A stretch of DNA of 64,000 nucleotides from Chrysomallon squamiferum (Eukaryota; Mollusca; Gastropoda; Neomphalida; Peltospiridae): the NCBI GenBank assembly GCA_012295275.1, contig CM022677.1, positions 10,975,983-11,039,982 of the forward strand. The letters are read 5' to 3'. The notes beneath the pieces are model-generated. The model ran no database searches, had not been told where the DNA came from, and saw only the letters and a program-made list of their open reading frames with translations. The translations under genes were made by a program, and so were the position numbers. Shown in pieces: positions 12,112 to 25,157 of the stretch (within the stretch, counting starts at the first letter, position 1; every line of letters starts with the position of its first letter).

Positions 12112-12311
12112 NNNNNNNNNNNNNNNNNNNNNNNNNNNNNNNNNNNNNNNNNNNNNNNNNNNNNNNNNNNNNNNNNNNNNNNNNNNNNNNNNNNNNNNNN
12201 NNNNNNNNNNNNNNNNNNNNNNNNNNNNNNNNNNNNNNNNNNNNNNNNNNNNNNNNNNNNNNNNNNNNNNNNNNNNNNNNNNNNNNNNNNNNNNNNNNNN
12301 NNNNNNNNNNN
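12112..12311. other. Assembly gap, 200 N
   Basis: This is exactly 200 unknown bases, a conventional scaffold-gap size, so the true distance is unknown. Sequence on the right edge is coding-like on the minus strand, so an exon may continue into the gap. Confidence 0.98.
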
Positions 12312-12425
12312 ACATGTTTGATCATTCTCAAGTTTCTTCCCAGCCAGACAGGAACAAGTGAATCCACTGATTCTGTTAGTACAAGTATCAGTATACTTAG
12401 TAATACTGGCATCAACTGGCATCAA
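12312..12425 (-). CDS. EGF-like domain exon fragment
   Basis: On the minus strand the frame reads DTCTNRISGFTCSCLAG followed by KKLENDQTC and runs into the gap. The spacing C-x3-N-x-x-x-G-F-x-C-x-C-x2-G-x3-L-x-N-D-x3-C is that of the second half of an EGF-like repeat with the usual GSF/GFxCxC core. Such repeats form calcium-binding or adhesive modules in secreted or membrane proteins of animals. Only one repeat is visible, so the parent protein cannot be named. A likely acceptor lies near 12420. A downstream partner exon may be lost in the gap. Confidence 0.6.
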
Positions 12426-12569
12426 CAGTTAGATCTAAATAATAACAATAATAATAATAATAATAATAAAGTAAAAAGCTTATTTCAATATTAGTGAAAC
12501 CAAGGACTCTTTCATCTGAGACAAGACTTGCACTTTTTGCTACAGTTCAAAGAAAAAAAAAATGCTAAC

Positions 12570-12668
12570 CTTTCTTATACTTTTAGTAGTAACCATAGTG
12601 ACATAAACTGCATTCAGCTTTATGACAAATCGGTTCCCAAGTCAAACCCTGACTTCTACATTCTCAGT
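12570..12668 (-). pseudogene. Possible second exon of the EGF-like gene
   Basis: On the minus strand a segment preceded by TTTCAG and followed by GTTAGC reads TENVEVRV, a stop codon, then LGNRFVIKLNAVYVTMVTTK. Its second half has the shape of an EGF stretch (NAVCVxM) with cysteines replaced. It lies 150 bp upstream, in gene order, of the EGF exon at 12312-12425. The internal TGA and missing cysteines suggest decay. Assignment rests mainly on position. Confidence 0.25.
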
Positions 12669-12699
12669 CTGAAACAAAAGTAATTTATTATTTTAAAGA

Positions 12700-13708
12700 C
12701 TTTTTGGGGTTTCTTTTTTCTCCATTTTTTAAAATCAGTTTTATGTTTACCTCAAGTAAATATTAACATAAAATGCATTTAAAACAGCATCAGTTCAAAA
12801 ATGATAATGACCTTTATTATCATTTTAAAAATTATAGAAGTAATTAATGATAGATATAAACTGCTGTCTAATTGTTCACTTAAACATACCTAATTAATAG
12901 AGATAAAATTAAAATAATATTAATATTAAAACATTCTCGGGTGGCATTAAGTAATTTATAAAATCTGGTAGTAATCTGAATTACTTGACATTATACCCAG
13001 CATCTGTTTACAAACATGTTGAGCACATCTGAGTCTGTACAAATTTATCTTAACTGCCAGGACTGAAGAAGTGAATGTTCTTCACTGAACACATGGTCAA
13101 GCGGTCATTCTTGGCCTTTTTTCTGGTCAGCAGAAGGCTTGTTTATCTCTGAGAATAAATTGCGACCAAAGTTCCGTTTCGGCGACTGGGATGGTGAAAG
13201 TTAATTTGCCAATATCGGTTTATAAACATTAACTTTCTAGACCGGATAGGCATGGAGTTAACTGTAGTCTTGATAAACAAAACCACGAGTCTCGCTGACC
13301 CAGTATCGTAAAACTGATCGTGACCGTTCGGTTCATCTCGGCCGAATAGACGGAGAGAATCGAGTCTTCTGTATATATATACAACAGAATCCGTTCTCCT
13401 CACAAAAAGGCCTGGTAGCAAAAAATAATAATAATTAAAATAAATAAATAAATAAATAAAATAAAAGGCAATCATATATCTGTTTCATTTAAACTTAATT
13501 TTTAACCCCGCGAAAGTGTTTTGTTTTGTGGTGATGGTTTCGGGGGTGGGTGTTGCTTGTTTTTTTTAAGAATAGATATAACTGCTTTTTATCCCGTTTT
13601 TTGTTTTTTGTTTTGTTTTTTTGTGTTTTCTTTTTAATTTATTTTAATTTATTTATTTTATTTTTTATTTATAACATTTATTTTTTATTTTTTAAAAGTT
13701 ATTATCGC

Positions 13709-13741
<33 letters not shown>

Positions 13742-14230
13742 TATTAACAATATTTATAATTATTATGTTTATTTTTCTTAATTTCATTTTTAGCTCAGCA
13801 ATGAATACATTATAATTGTCCTAATTTGTAAAATCTGAGTTTATTAATAATTGTAAATACATACTTGAGATAATCTGACACACAATTACTTCTTCAAGCA
13901 CCACAAGTTATACTGTGGCTGCAACAATAGACAGGAAATTACATGCTGGTCTCAAACAAGAATTAATATCTACAAATTTTGTAATAATTTTTGTAAGAAT
14001 AAACAAATTAATTACTTCTTAGATACTAAATAAAATTAGGTTCATGCCAGACCAGTCTCGATAAACCACGATGTTTCGAACATACACAGATTCGAATGTA
14101 TGCTACGCTTTTCAAACCAGTATGAACTAATTCTTGACAGCCAGTTTATTTTTAATTTTTAATTCGATAACGTTTTACTTGTTGATTATTCAATTTAATT
14201 TACTGTTGGAAATATTTCACGAGAATCCAA
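12700..14230. other. Non-coding stretch
   Basis: AT-rich sequence with (TTTA)n near 13710-13742. A less AT-rich island at 13140-13420 has a minus-strand frame of about 110 residues, but its composition, tail and lack of motifs do not support a protein. Nothing else recognised. Confidence 0.5.
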
Positions 14231-14314
14231 ATGGATTCTGATGTTTTATGTTTGTGCGAATCCAAGCGTGAATCGGATGCGGAGATATACGCACATTTTC
14301 AGCCATGGAAAGAG
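14231..14314 (+). CDS. Possible first coding exon, 28 codons
   Basis: An ATG at 14231 opens 28 codons (MDSDVLCLCESKRESDAEIY, ending AHFQPWKE) that end exactly at a consensus donor, GAG|GTAAGC, with no leftover base. It lies 330 bp upstream of CAMSAP-like copy A on the same strand and could be its 5' exon. However, the peptide does not resemble the CAMSAP N termini I know, and the next acceptor leaves one extra base. It may instead be a separate gene start. Confidence 0.4.
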
Positions 14315-14424
14315 GTAAGCATGATGTAATTTGTCATTGTATGTCACTATGTGTGAAAGAACAGAAAGAGAGGTATTCATTATATTAGTATATACAGTAA
14401 TATATTATACACTGTAATCGTATT

Positions 14425-14427
<3 letters not shown>

Positions 14428-14487
<60 letters not shown>
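14428..14487. repeat. (AG)30 microsatellite
   Basis: A pure AG run of about 60 bases in the intron-like gap between the exon at 14231 and the first CAMSAP-like exon. It sits at the left edge of the region shared with copy B at 49.3 kb, where only a few GA units remain. Confidence 0.95.
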
Positions 14488-14489
<2 letters not shown>

Positions 14490-14645
14490 AGTGTGTATGT
14501 TGGCCATTTTATATGTAAATAAATTTATTAATAAACTGAGAAAAATGCATTTATTTGATAAATGTAGATTGATAACAAAAAATATCATGTTCTTACAAAA
14601 AATAATAAGTAATATATTTACTGTTGCTGTTGCTATTTTACGTAG

Positions 14646-16767
14646 GTCACTGCATTATTATTCAGGTCTGTCAAGAAAGGGAATTTACATCATGGAGAAG
14701 GATGAATCACCTGTTACAGAAATAATTCTTATGCACCCTGCACCATTCTGAGATGTGAGGTTTTTTTTAATTTTATTTTTGTGTCTTAGAGAATAAAATA
14801 AGTTTTGTAGAACTCTTTATTGATTATGAAATAGTGTAATAATAATCACTTATGTGCTATTGTTTTGTTAATTATTTTATTATTATCATTATAATGATTA
14901 TTCATTACTCAATAAAATTATTTATTAATAACAAAGCACATTGAAAATATCCCGCAGCCCATTGTGGATGAATAATCCAGTAACTGATACCAGTGCAATT
15001 TATGTTTTAATTAGTTAATAATGACAGAAATATTAGCTGTTTATTTATTTTATTTTTATTTTTTTTTCAGAAGGCACATCTAGCTCCTACTGATGTGCTG
15101 ATGGTGGCATATGTCAGTGAAGTTGTTTCAGTAGAATGTGCTGTCCAAGCCATCAGGTATACTGTATTATTTATACTTATACTTATTTATTTATTTTTTA
15201 TTTTTTTGTTATATTGTTAATTACCAAAAAAAAAAAAAAAAAAAAAATCTTCCTTGACTAAAATGAGTTTGGCTGTGTTAAAGTTTATTTAGTTTCTTTA
15301 TTTTATAATTTGGACAATATATGGTAAATATTCAGTTTTAGTGTATATACTGAATGATGTTTTTACCTATGTAAGTAAAATGTTATTATTTAAATGGATG
15401 GTTTCAGACTTTAAAAGATCCGTATATAAATTATAATGGTATGCTACCAATAAAGAAAGTATTTAAAAACATTCATCCTTCTGCTTTGAGTATTAACAAA
15501 TAACTGAAAAGAAGGAGAATATTTATAGTTAAACATGTAAAGGTATGAATGTATGAGAGAAAGAGAGAGAGGATGAAGGAATGGAGAGTCAGACAGAGAG
15601 GGAGAATGATAATGATGTGTGGGGTGCATATTTTGTATAATTTACATCAGACTTTAAATTCAGCATTTTGAACCAGCAATTTTAAATCTTTCAGAGTAAT
15701 TACAACTTTTAACACATCCAGTGAACTTCCATCAGGCACTGAGGACACAATTATTTTCTGGTTAAATAAAGTTTGTACTGCTGCATCACAACAGAAAAAA
15801 TCTGGGCAGGTGAATTTGAGTTTGATTTCTTATATATTTCTTATTATTATAAATCTAATGAAATTTAATTTAATTTAATATATGAAGTTACAGTTTGTAA
15901 ATAATATATTTATAAGTACATTGCACATACACATACACACACTCACATACACACACACAAACAATGACATGCATATACATACACATTATATTAGTATCTT
16001 GCAACACACTACACGTTATACCATGTACATTTGTCTCATCTACCCCCAACACACAGATATACTTACATTCATATAAATGTAATTATTGTGTTGTAAATTT
16101 CAATATTTATAAAAAGAAAAAAGAAAGATGCAAATACTTAATGAGTATTTTAAAATGTTTAGTGTTCCAGTTACCAGATTGAAACTGCCAGCCCTTCAGA
16201 CAGTGTGACTGTTCCTGTGATGACAGACATACTAAAAGATTTAGGAGATGGACGTGCTGCAGCTGTTTGAAGTGTCTAGTTTTCATGGTTTGTTAAATAA
16301 CACATTTTTTTATAAATAAAATAATAAATCACATAACAACTTTAAAATTAGCATAAAGTAAATTTATGACTCTTAGTATCTAGTTAAGAGAGGAGTGGGG
16401 GTTACTGGGGGGATTTTTTATTTTATATTTTGATCTCTCTCTCTGTCTAGACAGTCTGTCTGTCAGTTGTTACATCCTTATGATCCTTCTTAACCTCTTT
16501 TACTGTATTATTTATTATTAAATATTAATTGCCTCATCATTATATGTTTTCTTCAGATATAAGTTTGAAAGATGAGTTAGGAATAGCTAATTCTTTATAT
16601 AACCATCTAAACATTCTGGGAACAGCATCTTCCCATCAACTTTTTCCATTTCACCTATGAGGATCTCCTGTACACACGAGAAAGTGCACAAACCTCTTAG
16701 CCTTTCTCACAGAGCTGTTCTTCGCAATACTAAGAATAAGAAAAGCAGATTAGAGCAAGAAGAGTCT
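14646..16767 (+). pseudogene. CAMSAP/Patronin CH-domain region, decayed copy A
   Basis: Five exons encode the region leading into and through the CAMSAP-type calponin-homology domain. 14646-14754 reads LSRKGIYIMEKDESPVTE. 15071-15156 reads VLMVAYVSEVVSVECAVQA. 15695-15809 reads SELPSGTEDTIIFWLNKVC. 16178-about 16290 reads VPVMTDILKDLGDGRAAA. 16557-16767 reads DISLKDELGIANSLYNHLNI, then FTYEDLLYTRESAQT and NLLAFLTELFFAILRI in shifted frames. Order, phases and motifs match the N-terminal part of CAMSAP proteins, which cap and stabilise microtubule minus ends. Premature stops lie at 14749 (TGA) and near the end of exon 4, and exon 5 has at least two frame breaks. The coiled-coil and CKK parts are absent, so it is a pseudogene. 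Confidence 0.82.
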
Positions 16768-17178
16768 GTAATAATAAGTAAAGTAACTGTAGTATAAAAA
16801 TAGCTTGATGACTTAGCATTTTTTTCATACTTCCATTAGCATTTTTTCATTTCTTTTTAGCTTATATTTGTACTAGAGGTTTTGTTTTGAACATGCCAGA
16901 ATACAGTCTGCTTTATTTTGTTTTCATTTGAAAGTTTAAAAATTAATTGGTGAAAAATCTGGTGACACAACATTTATGAATGTTGTATTTTGGAAAAACA
17001 GATTTTAAATAGTTTTTGAATAAATATGATAAATGGCTGTTTATTTTTATTATTATTTGTTATTCTTTTTACCTCATTTAAAAGTGTATACCTGTCCAAG
17101 CAAATAATTAGTTTTTAATTGTGTTCATGACAGTCACTTGCTTTTCAAAAGAAAAGTGAATTTTCTAAATTATAATAT

Positions 17179-18030
17179 ACTCTAACGAAAAAGAAACACA
17201 AAAGTAGATTTTATTGACATTGGGAATATCTATCTAATGGATCAACAGAAAGCTGCAGAATGTTCACATTTTACACACACTTTCACAATTTATTAATATT
17301 GATGGTATTACATTGAAAAGGTTAAAGTTCAAGCTTATAACAGTATAATATCAATACCTTGTGTGCTAACCATGGGAGTCCAGAACTGTCTGACCCCTCC
17401 TTCCTATGGCAGTAATGACATTACCAATTACACCTTGTGGAATGGTGGCCCACTATGTCTGTAGTAATAATGTCAGCTGAGCACGATTCTGTGGCTGTAG
17501 TTTATCTGCCTCAGTTGTCTATCCAACTCGTCCCATAAATTTTCATAATGGTTCAAATCCGGAGATTTAGAGAGCCTGGGCAGGACCTGAATGTTATTGT
17601 TGTGTAGGTACGCTGTTGTGAGTCTGGCTGTATGTGGTCTCGCTTTATTCATCTCGGTATCTCTGTGCCATTAAGTTGCCTTGGATGTGAACCAGGTTGG
17701 TCCTGCCAGTGTATGAGATTGCTGCTCACACCATCACACTACCACCGCCAAATCTGTCCACTTCCTGTATGCAGTTTGCAGCAAAACATTCACCAGGACG
17801 TCTGTAAACTCGACATCTTCCATCAGCTCGACGAAGCAGAAATCGAGCCTCGTCACTAAACCAGACAGTTCTCCATCGTAACTGAAGCCAGACTCTGTGC
17901 ACTTGACACCACTGATGTTGTAGTTGATGATGTTGTTGAGTCAAAACCACTCTTCTTACAGGCTGTCTGGCTTGAATACGATTGCGCACTGTCTGAGCTG
18001 ATATTCTATGCAGACTACTAATAGAAAAGT
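17179..18030 (-). mobile_element. Dead Tc1/mariner element, truncated
   Basis: The minus strand encodes a Tc1-type transposase: ISAQTVRNRIQ, then WRTVWFSDEARFLLRRADGR with the first catalytic Asp in FSDEARF, then VYRRPGECFAANC, QEVDRFGGGSVMV, GRTNLVHIQGNL, ARPHTARLTTAYL, and the C-terminal SPDLNHYENLWDELD carrying the catalytic Glu. It is broken: TGG to TGA after VMV (about 17731), a TAA after QRYRDE, loss of the segment holding the second catalytic Asp (about 17641), and a frame shift near the C terminus. A candidate element end, CTCTAACGAAAAAGAAACAC, starts near 17181. The N-terminal DNA-binding part and opposite end are missing. It lies inside copy A and is absent from copy B. Confidence 0.88.
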
Positions 18031-19402
18031 CATTTTGGTATTTTATTTTGTAAATCAATGTTACCCCAGTGCAGTAGGCCTCCCAGCCCTGTACCAAGTA
18101 CAAGGTACACACCTAGTTTATGTGTGTTGCTCCTACAGTGACAAGAATGTCATGAAAATTAGTATTATGTTTGGTGGTGAGTAATCTACTCAAAATAATA
18201 CTCAAGCAAATAATATTGTTTTGAGTTATTAAGTGATCTGCACTTATAAAGTATAATCTTTTATTTTGTATTTTGTATTTATTACTATTTGCATGTAATA
18301 TATAAAAGAGCATTTTGAGAGATAATTTAATGTTTTCACTAGGATTTATTTATGTTTTAGTATTTTTAAGTTCAACTTTGTTTTATTCAGAGCCTGAAGT
18401 ATGATCAAGAAATGATTAATTGTTATTTCATTTACGTTAATGGTGTATTTTAGTAATGGATCTAGATGAGTGATTTTAGGAAATCTGTAGAACTGTTTGT
18501 TTAGGAAATTCCAAGCTTCTGTCAGGTGTTTTTCTTATTGTATGGATTGCAGTACATTACTTTTTTATTTTTAGTAGGTCTCACTCATGTGTTTCCATCT
18601 TATCTGGACTATAAATAATAATGGATAGCTAGAAAATATAAAAAATGTGTTTTTCTTTAAAAAAAAAAAAAAAAAAAGCCCTAAGAAGGATTATAAAAGG
18701 ATATAGTATATGTTATGTTTTCATTGATCAGTAACATATTTTGTTTTGTCTTCCCACATTTTATTTCTTCATTAACTTTACATTGTTCTTAAAATGGTTT
18801 TACATATTAATTATATCAGGTTTATTAATCAGTTTTAGGAACAACAATATAGTTATTTAAATGTACTAATTCATTTTGTATTCATGCTTAAGTCAAATGT
18901 GTTCAACTGCATTTTTCGTTTTTATTCTGATTAAATTAACAATTAATTAAATTTAAATATTTACACTGTTTGTCTTCTTTTATTTTTATATACTGATAAT
19001 TTTATATGAATGTTTCATAAAGCATGCCCATTTGCTTGATATTTTAAATGTTAAGTTTAGCTTGTACAGAATCAATGTAATAATTTACATGCCAGCCTAA
19101 TAGAGCAATGAACAGAACAGTTGTATAAATTTGTCAATTGCTATTTTTAATATCTCTCTCTAATCTCAGAAAAAAGATAGATTTAATAGAGGTGAAAGAT
19201 ATTTACAATATTAATCTGATTGAAATTAAGAATATAAAAACCTTTAATAAAATATTTTAATTTTAAATTAAATGGAAAAAATACAAATTTGGACTAAAAT
19301 TCTTCTTGATAAGAGAGTGAAATGCAGTTAGAGCTCACAACAAATGCTTTTTTCACTTTATTTTTTGTTTTGTTTATTAATGAATATTATATTTTGTTGT
19401 AG
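18031..19402. other. Intron-like non-coding part of copy A
   Basis: AT-rich sequence with a poly-A run at 18657-18678. The right part (about 19060-19400) aligns by eye with about 51330-52030 in copy B (for example GCCAGCCTAATAGAGCAATG against GACAGCCTAATGGAGTAGTG). No gene seen. Confidence 0.55.
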
Positions 19403-19455
19403 GATCCTAGACAACAGATTCAAGCTACCTTAGCCAGCATTCAGTGGGAAATGTT
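19403..19455 (+). pseudogene. Small exon shared by copies A and B
   Basis: A 53-bp segment flanked by TTGTTGTAG and GTAAGA reads DPRQQIQATLASIQWEML. Copy B at 52034-52087 reads DPRQQIQAASASTSVENV with the same boundaries. Preservation of both splice sites and the first eight residues suggests a real exon of the ancestral gene, downstream of the CH exons. I cannot place it in a named domain. Confidence 0.4.
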
Positions 19456-20599
19456 GTAAGACCCATTTTCAGAAAGCTATTACATCACAGACTTTCAAGG
19501 GAAAATCTGTCTGAAATGTAATTTGAATTTTGAAAACTCAGTGATCTCCAAGAGACTGCATTGTCAATGTGATCAGAACATCCAGTGTACACATTGTACA
19601 TCATAGCAGCTTGCACTGTTTTTATCATTAAAAAAATACACAAAAAACATTTCTTCTATCTTTTTCTTTATTATTATTTAAATCAGGGGAATCAAGGGCT
19701 TGCTGGGGGTAACCAATGTAAATATAACTGAAGATTATGTAATTAGGGATAATTAGTATTTTTTTTTTATAAAAAACAAAAAAAAAACATTTTTTTTTAA
19801 ATATTTAAATCAGGGGGAAAATTATGCAATTAGGGGTAATTAAATATTTTATTTTAATATTATTTAAATCAGAGAAAATTGAACATTATGTAATGAGGGA
19901 TAATCTAAATTTTTTTATAAAAAAGAAAGAAAAGGATTTTGTTTACTTTTTATTATTTAAATCTGGGGAATTCAAGGGTTTGCTGGGGGTAATCATTGTC
20001 TAAATATTTTAAAATTATGTAATTATGGATCTTCAAGTTGAAATTATTAAAAACCTGGATAGATAGTAAAACATAAATATTCATTTATTTCTGTTTAGAC
20101 ATTTCTGCCAGTTTTTATAATTTGCCTTTCACATTTTAGAAAGAATAATATAATTATTTCAGTAAGGAATCTTTAAAAATAGGAAATAATAATTTAAAAA
20201 CAATAAAAAAAATTAAAAAATAAGATAAAAAATGTACATAAATGACGTTTACATTTTGGAAACATTAAAAAAATTAGTTAAAAAATGTGCAGATGGTATT
20301 GTCTTCCAATTATTTTATAATCTGTATTTTCTCTTTTATTCAATTAACAAACTAGGAAAAAAAATAAAAGAAAATAAATAAATAAAAGAAAAGAAAATAA
20401 TATTAATCTCTTTAAAAAATGAAGTACAGTCTGGTATTTAATATATTTCCAAGCTGCATGGAAATTAAAGCTGATTTGTTTGTACACAAATTCAAATTAC
20501 AGATTCAAATTTTCATTTTTATTCTAAGAGACATTGTAAGATTATGCAAATTCAGTACTTTAAATATTTTTAGCAATGTTTGGAGTTTTTGCTTAACAA

Positions 20600-20983
20600 T
20601 AAAATATAGCCAGGTTATGTTACATAAATGGGTGGCAGTACAAATATTTAAAAAAAAAGAAAATAGTATTTGTTCTTAACTGTTTTAAATACTGACATTT
20701 GCAAATTCAAACTCATTGCATCTTATCTAACAACAATAATGAAAATGGAAAATATTTCTGAAATTGTTTCAATTTCTTAACATTAAAAATGTTAAGGCAC
20801 ATTTTAATAATTTAAAACAAAAATAAAGAAAGAAAGAATAGTCTTTGTGTGTTTTTATTTTTATTATGTATATATTGATCAGCGTCTTCTGTATTTGTTA
20901 TCAATTAGCAAAAGATAATCTGACATAATCATTATTTATATATATACTTCTTATTTGAATTAGGTAAATTAAGGTAAACAAAC

Positions 20984-21048
<65 letters not shown>

Positions 21049-21585
21049 CTCAGGCTTTTTTGTATATTTACAAACACGTTAAAGTTATATCCCTTAGCAG
21101 TGTCAAGCTAAATTTGATTTGCTTCATTTAGATGAATTTAGCTAATTCTTTAAAATGATTTAGAACAAAATATTTCAATAGTACCATTATATTAACTCCA
21201 ACAGTTTATAAAGAGCCAATTTCCATTATTTGTTTGTTTATTTGAGTTATTATTATTACTTAATTAATTATTGTAAAATTCCTATTTTGCTAAACACTTT
21301 TTTCTTCGATTTGTCCCTTGAATAAAAACAATGAATTTTTCATATAAATTTTGAGCTGTCAAGATCACTACATGATGTTACTAATCAAACTGAAGTTTGT
21401 TAAATAAGAAATATAATTACAATAACATTTTAAGACAAAACTAAACACCACTTTTTTAACATTGAATTCTAATAATGAATTATAGTGACATATGCCTTTA
21501 AAATTTTGTATTATGAACCCATTTCACTTTTATTTGATGTCATAATGAAGCCATAATCAAGCAAATTAATTTTTATTTCTTTAAA

Positions 21586-21625
<40 letters not shown>

Positions 21626-22063
21626 GACATACATAACTTCATTTTCATTTCTTTAAAATAAAAATTACTGGAAATCTATTTTAAAAAAGACTTGGTTTTA
21701 CTAAAATTATTTTTTAATCTGATTAATTTCAGCTATCTACAGATATCTTTTATCTCTATTTTTATATCATTTTTCTAGGGTTTTTTTAAAAGACAACAAC
21801 AGTCAAAACACTTGTATTTATTTTACATAAACAAGGATACTGTCTTTCACATGCACCAGTTCTCTGACAACAAACACATTAACTCTTTCTCACAGATAAT
21901 ATGTATGTACCAACTCATCCTTTCACATTCACACCTGTCTGTCTTTCTCTCTGTATCTATGTCTGCATCTATTTCTCCTACATACCCATGCCTCAGATAA
22001 CACATAGAAAAATTCTAATTTCCTTCAGTACACACATACACACATACACTTGCACACAACTTG

Positions 22064-22114
<51 letters not shown>

Positions 22115-25100
22115 TTTCTTTTTCTAACAGCCAATACATATACCCACATCTGTCCGTGTGTTTCTCTGTCAATCCATAAATTCCACAGCTTTAACAATTT
22201 TTCTGTCGCCGTCTGCTTCTTTCTTTGAACAGTCCAAACTGTTATTATTATTATTGTTCTATCTATATCTTTGTGCATCTCGATTATGTCATCAATTTTA
22301 CAGTCTACCACGTAAAACAAGTTTCCGAGGCGAAGACACTGTTAAATAAAAAATACAGGAAAAGGTGAAGAATTTGAAATAAATATAAAATATAAAATAT
22401 TATTTTTCCTGATTCTACACTTTGCTTTATAAACTGCGCTGCTGGATAGGCTTAATGTTTCTTTTTTAATTGTTTACTACTGATAATATCTTTTCATGGC
22501 TCTCTAAAACAAATTTTTATAAAACTATACATATATTTATTTATTTATTTATTTATAGTTTGTTGTTGTTGAGAAATACAGAGGGCCTTTCAAATAAACC
22601 ATATTTTTAAATATGGTAACCAATATTATACCAGTTAATCTTTAATTTCTGTGTATAATATCATATTTAATTTGGTAGTTTTCTGAAAATAATTTGAGAT
22701 TGCTCGACAGAATTTACGTTTTTATTTAGTACCAGATGTGCAGTGTATACGACTAAACTGAGCGGAAATTACGTTCCATCTTAGTAAAAAAAAAACACTG
22801 CTTACATCGATATTTTATTACGTTCACCTTTGCTTTGCATCATAACCATTATATATATATATATATAAACTGTCAGCTAACGGAATATCATCGGCTTTTC
22901 AAGAATAATCCTGATAACAGTAAATGTCGCTGTGAAAACTGCGCTTATGTTAACATCATTTATTATCAACGTATCAACAAACATGAATGGATTCTTACAA
23001 AGTAAAAGCTCAGTTTTCAGCATCATAGTGTAATCTGTTCTGTTGTTAATCAAATATCACTTTATAGTGGCATTCAGCGATCGACTTGTAAATTCAGAAA
23101 TAAATAATTCAATGACTACATATACAGGGGAAGCCACTCTATTGTGACAATATTTTTCTCTTAAACTGAGTTACAGATTCTTCTCTACAAAAAAAAAAAA
23201 ATAAATAAAAAATTAATACTGAACACGTGAGAAGTTACACTTTACTTGAATCACAGAATTTGATTTTGCGAAGCAAACGACATTAAAATTAAAATTCACA
23301 GAGAGAAGCGAAGTTTTCTGTTTTGTAAAAGGCGACGTAATTCACATTTTATATATAAAACCAGCGACGTTTAGATCATAAATTGATACTGAATGAAAAT
23401 AACGTGATGTTTCACTATGTTTTACCTCCGTTTTGCTTCATAAACAATACTGATAATTTCACTTACAGTTACATTTTATTATACTAGGAGATGTCTACTG
23501 TATTAATATTATAATTTGTAAGTTATATGATAAAATAAAAACAAAAAAAAGCCCTACAACATGCCTATCCATATGTCTTCTACAAAACTTTAAGAATATT
23601 TTGTAAAGAACAGAACAGTATAACTTTAAAACCTAGCTGCTGCCTTAATGGAATCCCAGCAATTTATATTCGAGAATTAATGACATAAATATCATATTTA
23701 GTTTCTAGGAGCGTAGTTTTCTGAAGATAATTTGAGAACGCTGGACAGCATTTACATTTTAATTTACTACCAGCAGTTTACACGAATAAATTGAGACAAT
23801 GAGCGAAAATTACCTTAATCTTATAGTAACTGTACTGCTGTTTTTTGTACACGTCATTATGAAAACAAACTTATAATGTCAAGAATTTTTGTAGTTTACC
23901 TCGAAAATTAATATTAAATTGTATTAGATCACCTCTGAATACAATAATAATAATAGATAAATATAGATAAAATACAGAATGACTGAGTGAAAATACATTA
24001 ATAAGTTTCCCTTTTCCCAGACTTCTTCGTTATTTCTTTTTATTACGTGCAAAACTGAATATCCTGGTATTTATATTCTTATTTTATAGTAGAAATATTT
24101 CCTTTCAGATAATTAATTAATATATTTTTCTATTAACAATAGGAAAAGTCAGACAGCTACCTGTCATCTGCAGAAAATTATTCTTATTATCAAGTTAACG
24201 CGTTTTTAATAAAATCTTCTGTGCTGTAACTGAAAATAAAATTTTGACTATATCAAGGTTATCAAAATATTAGTTTAAGAAACGGCGCAATGTTGTTTTC
24301 TGTTACTTACCCACATATTATTGTGAAACACGGCGCTGTATAATATCAAACATTTTGTTTTAACAATTAGAGAATACAAAAAGAAAGGTGATATTGCGGG
24401 AAAAGGTTATTAACGCCGTTTAACTAGAGTAAATATTTCATTTTTATTTATGAAAAAAAAAAAAAAAATCATATTTAGTAGAGTGCAGTTAATATGACAG
24501 AATGTAGAATCAATCTAAATCGAGAATTATAGAACAGGTTAAGTGATAAATATTTTTTAAAACTTTAATAACAACTAAGGAATTGTGTGAGTATATGTGT
24601 GTTATTATTATTATTATATATATATTTTTTCCACAATTTATTTATTATATATTACAGGAAAATACGAGTATCTCTGGATAATTTATACGGTATTAAGATT
24701 GCAGATGGAGAGAAGGCTTCTAGAGTCACAACGGTTATACTGACAAATTGAGAATTATATTTCTACAGATATCTGAAGAAAAACTGTGTCGGAATTTACA
24801 TTGTATTCACTGTCAGTATTTTTATTATTAACATGACACGTTTATATGATTAAACTGAGGTTTATCTGTAATAATGTATTATATGATTATTATTATTATT
24901 ATTATTATAATTATTATTATTATTATAATTATTATTATTATTATAATTATTATTATTATTATAATTATTATTATAATTATTATTGTTATTATTAAATATT
25001 TGAATGAGTACTGAGGTGTGTGTTTGATTGTTGTGGGATTTTTTTGATTTTTGATATATTAAAAATAATAATAATAAAATAAAATAAATAAAATGAAGAA

Positions 25101-25122
25101 TTCCTTAATAAAAAAAAAAAAA

Positions 25123-25157
<35 letters not shown>

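Larger units (their letters stand above)
14480..20560. repeat. Segmental duplication copy A (partner 49330-53550)
   Basis: Exons, introns and 3' flank are shared with 49.33-53.55 kb in the same orientation. Matching anchors are AAGGGAATTTACAT (14677/49534), the GGATCCTAGACAACAGATTC exon (19403/52034), and the CTTTAAAAAATGAAGTACA block (about 20410/53395). Copy A is about 1.9 kb longer, mainly because of the Tc1 insertion and a loss of exons in copy B. Introns are retained in both, so these are DNA-level duplicates and not retrocopies. Confidence 0.8.

Noticed and set aside
13143-13475. 110-residue minus-strand frame in a less AT-rich island
   Set aside because: It starts in low-complexity hydrophobic sequence, has no motif or splice support, and no relative that I recognise.
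17632-17859. 75-residue plus-strand frame with several cysteines
   Set aside because: Antisense of the Tc1 transposase, whose minus-strand reading gives clear family motifs.
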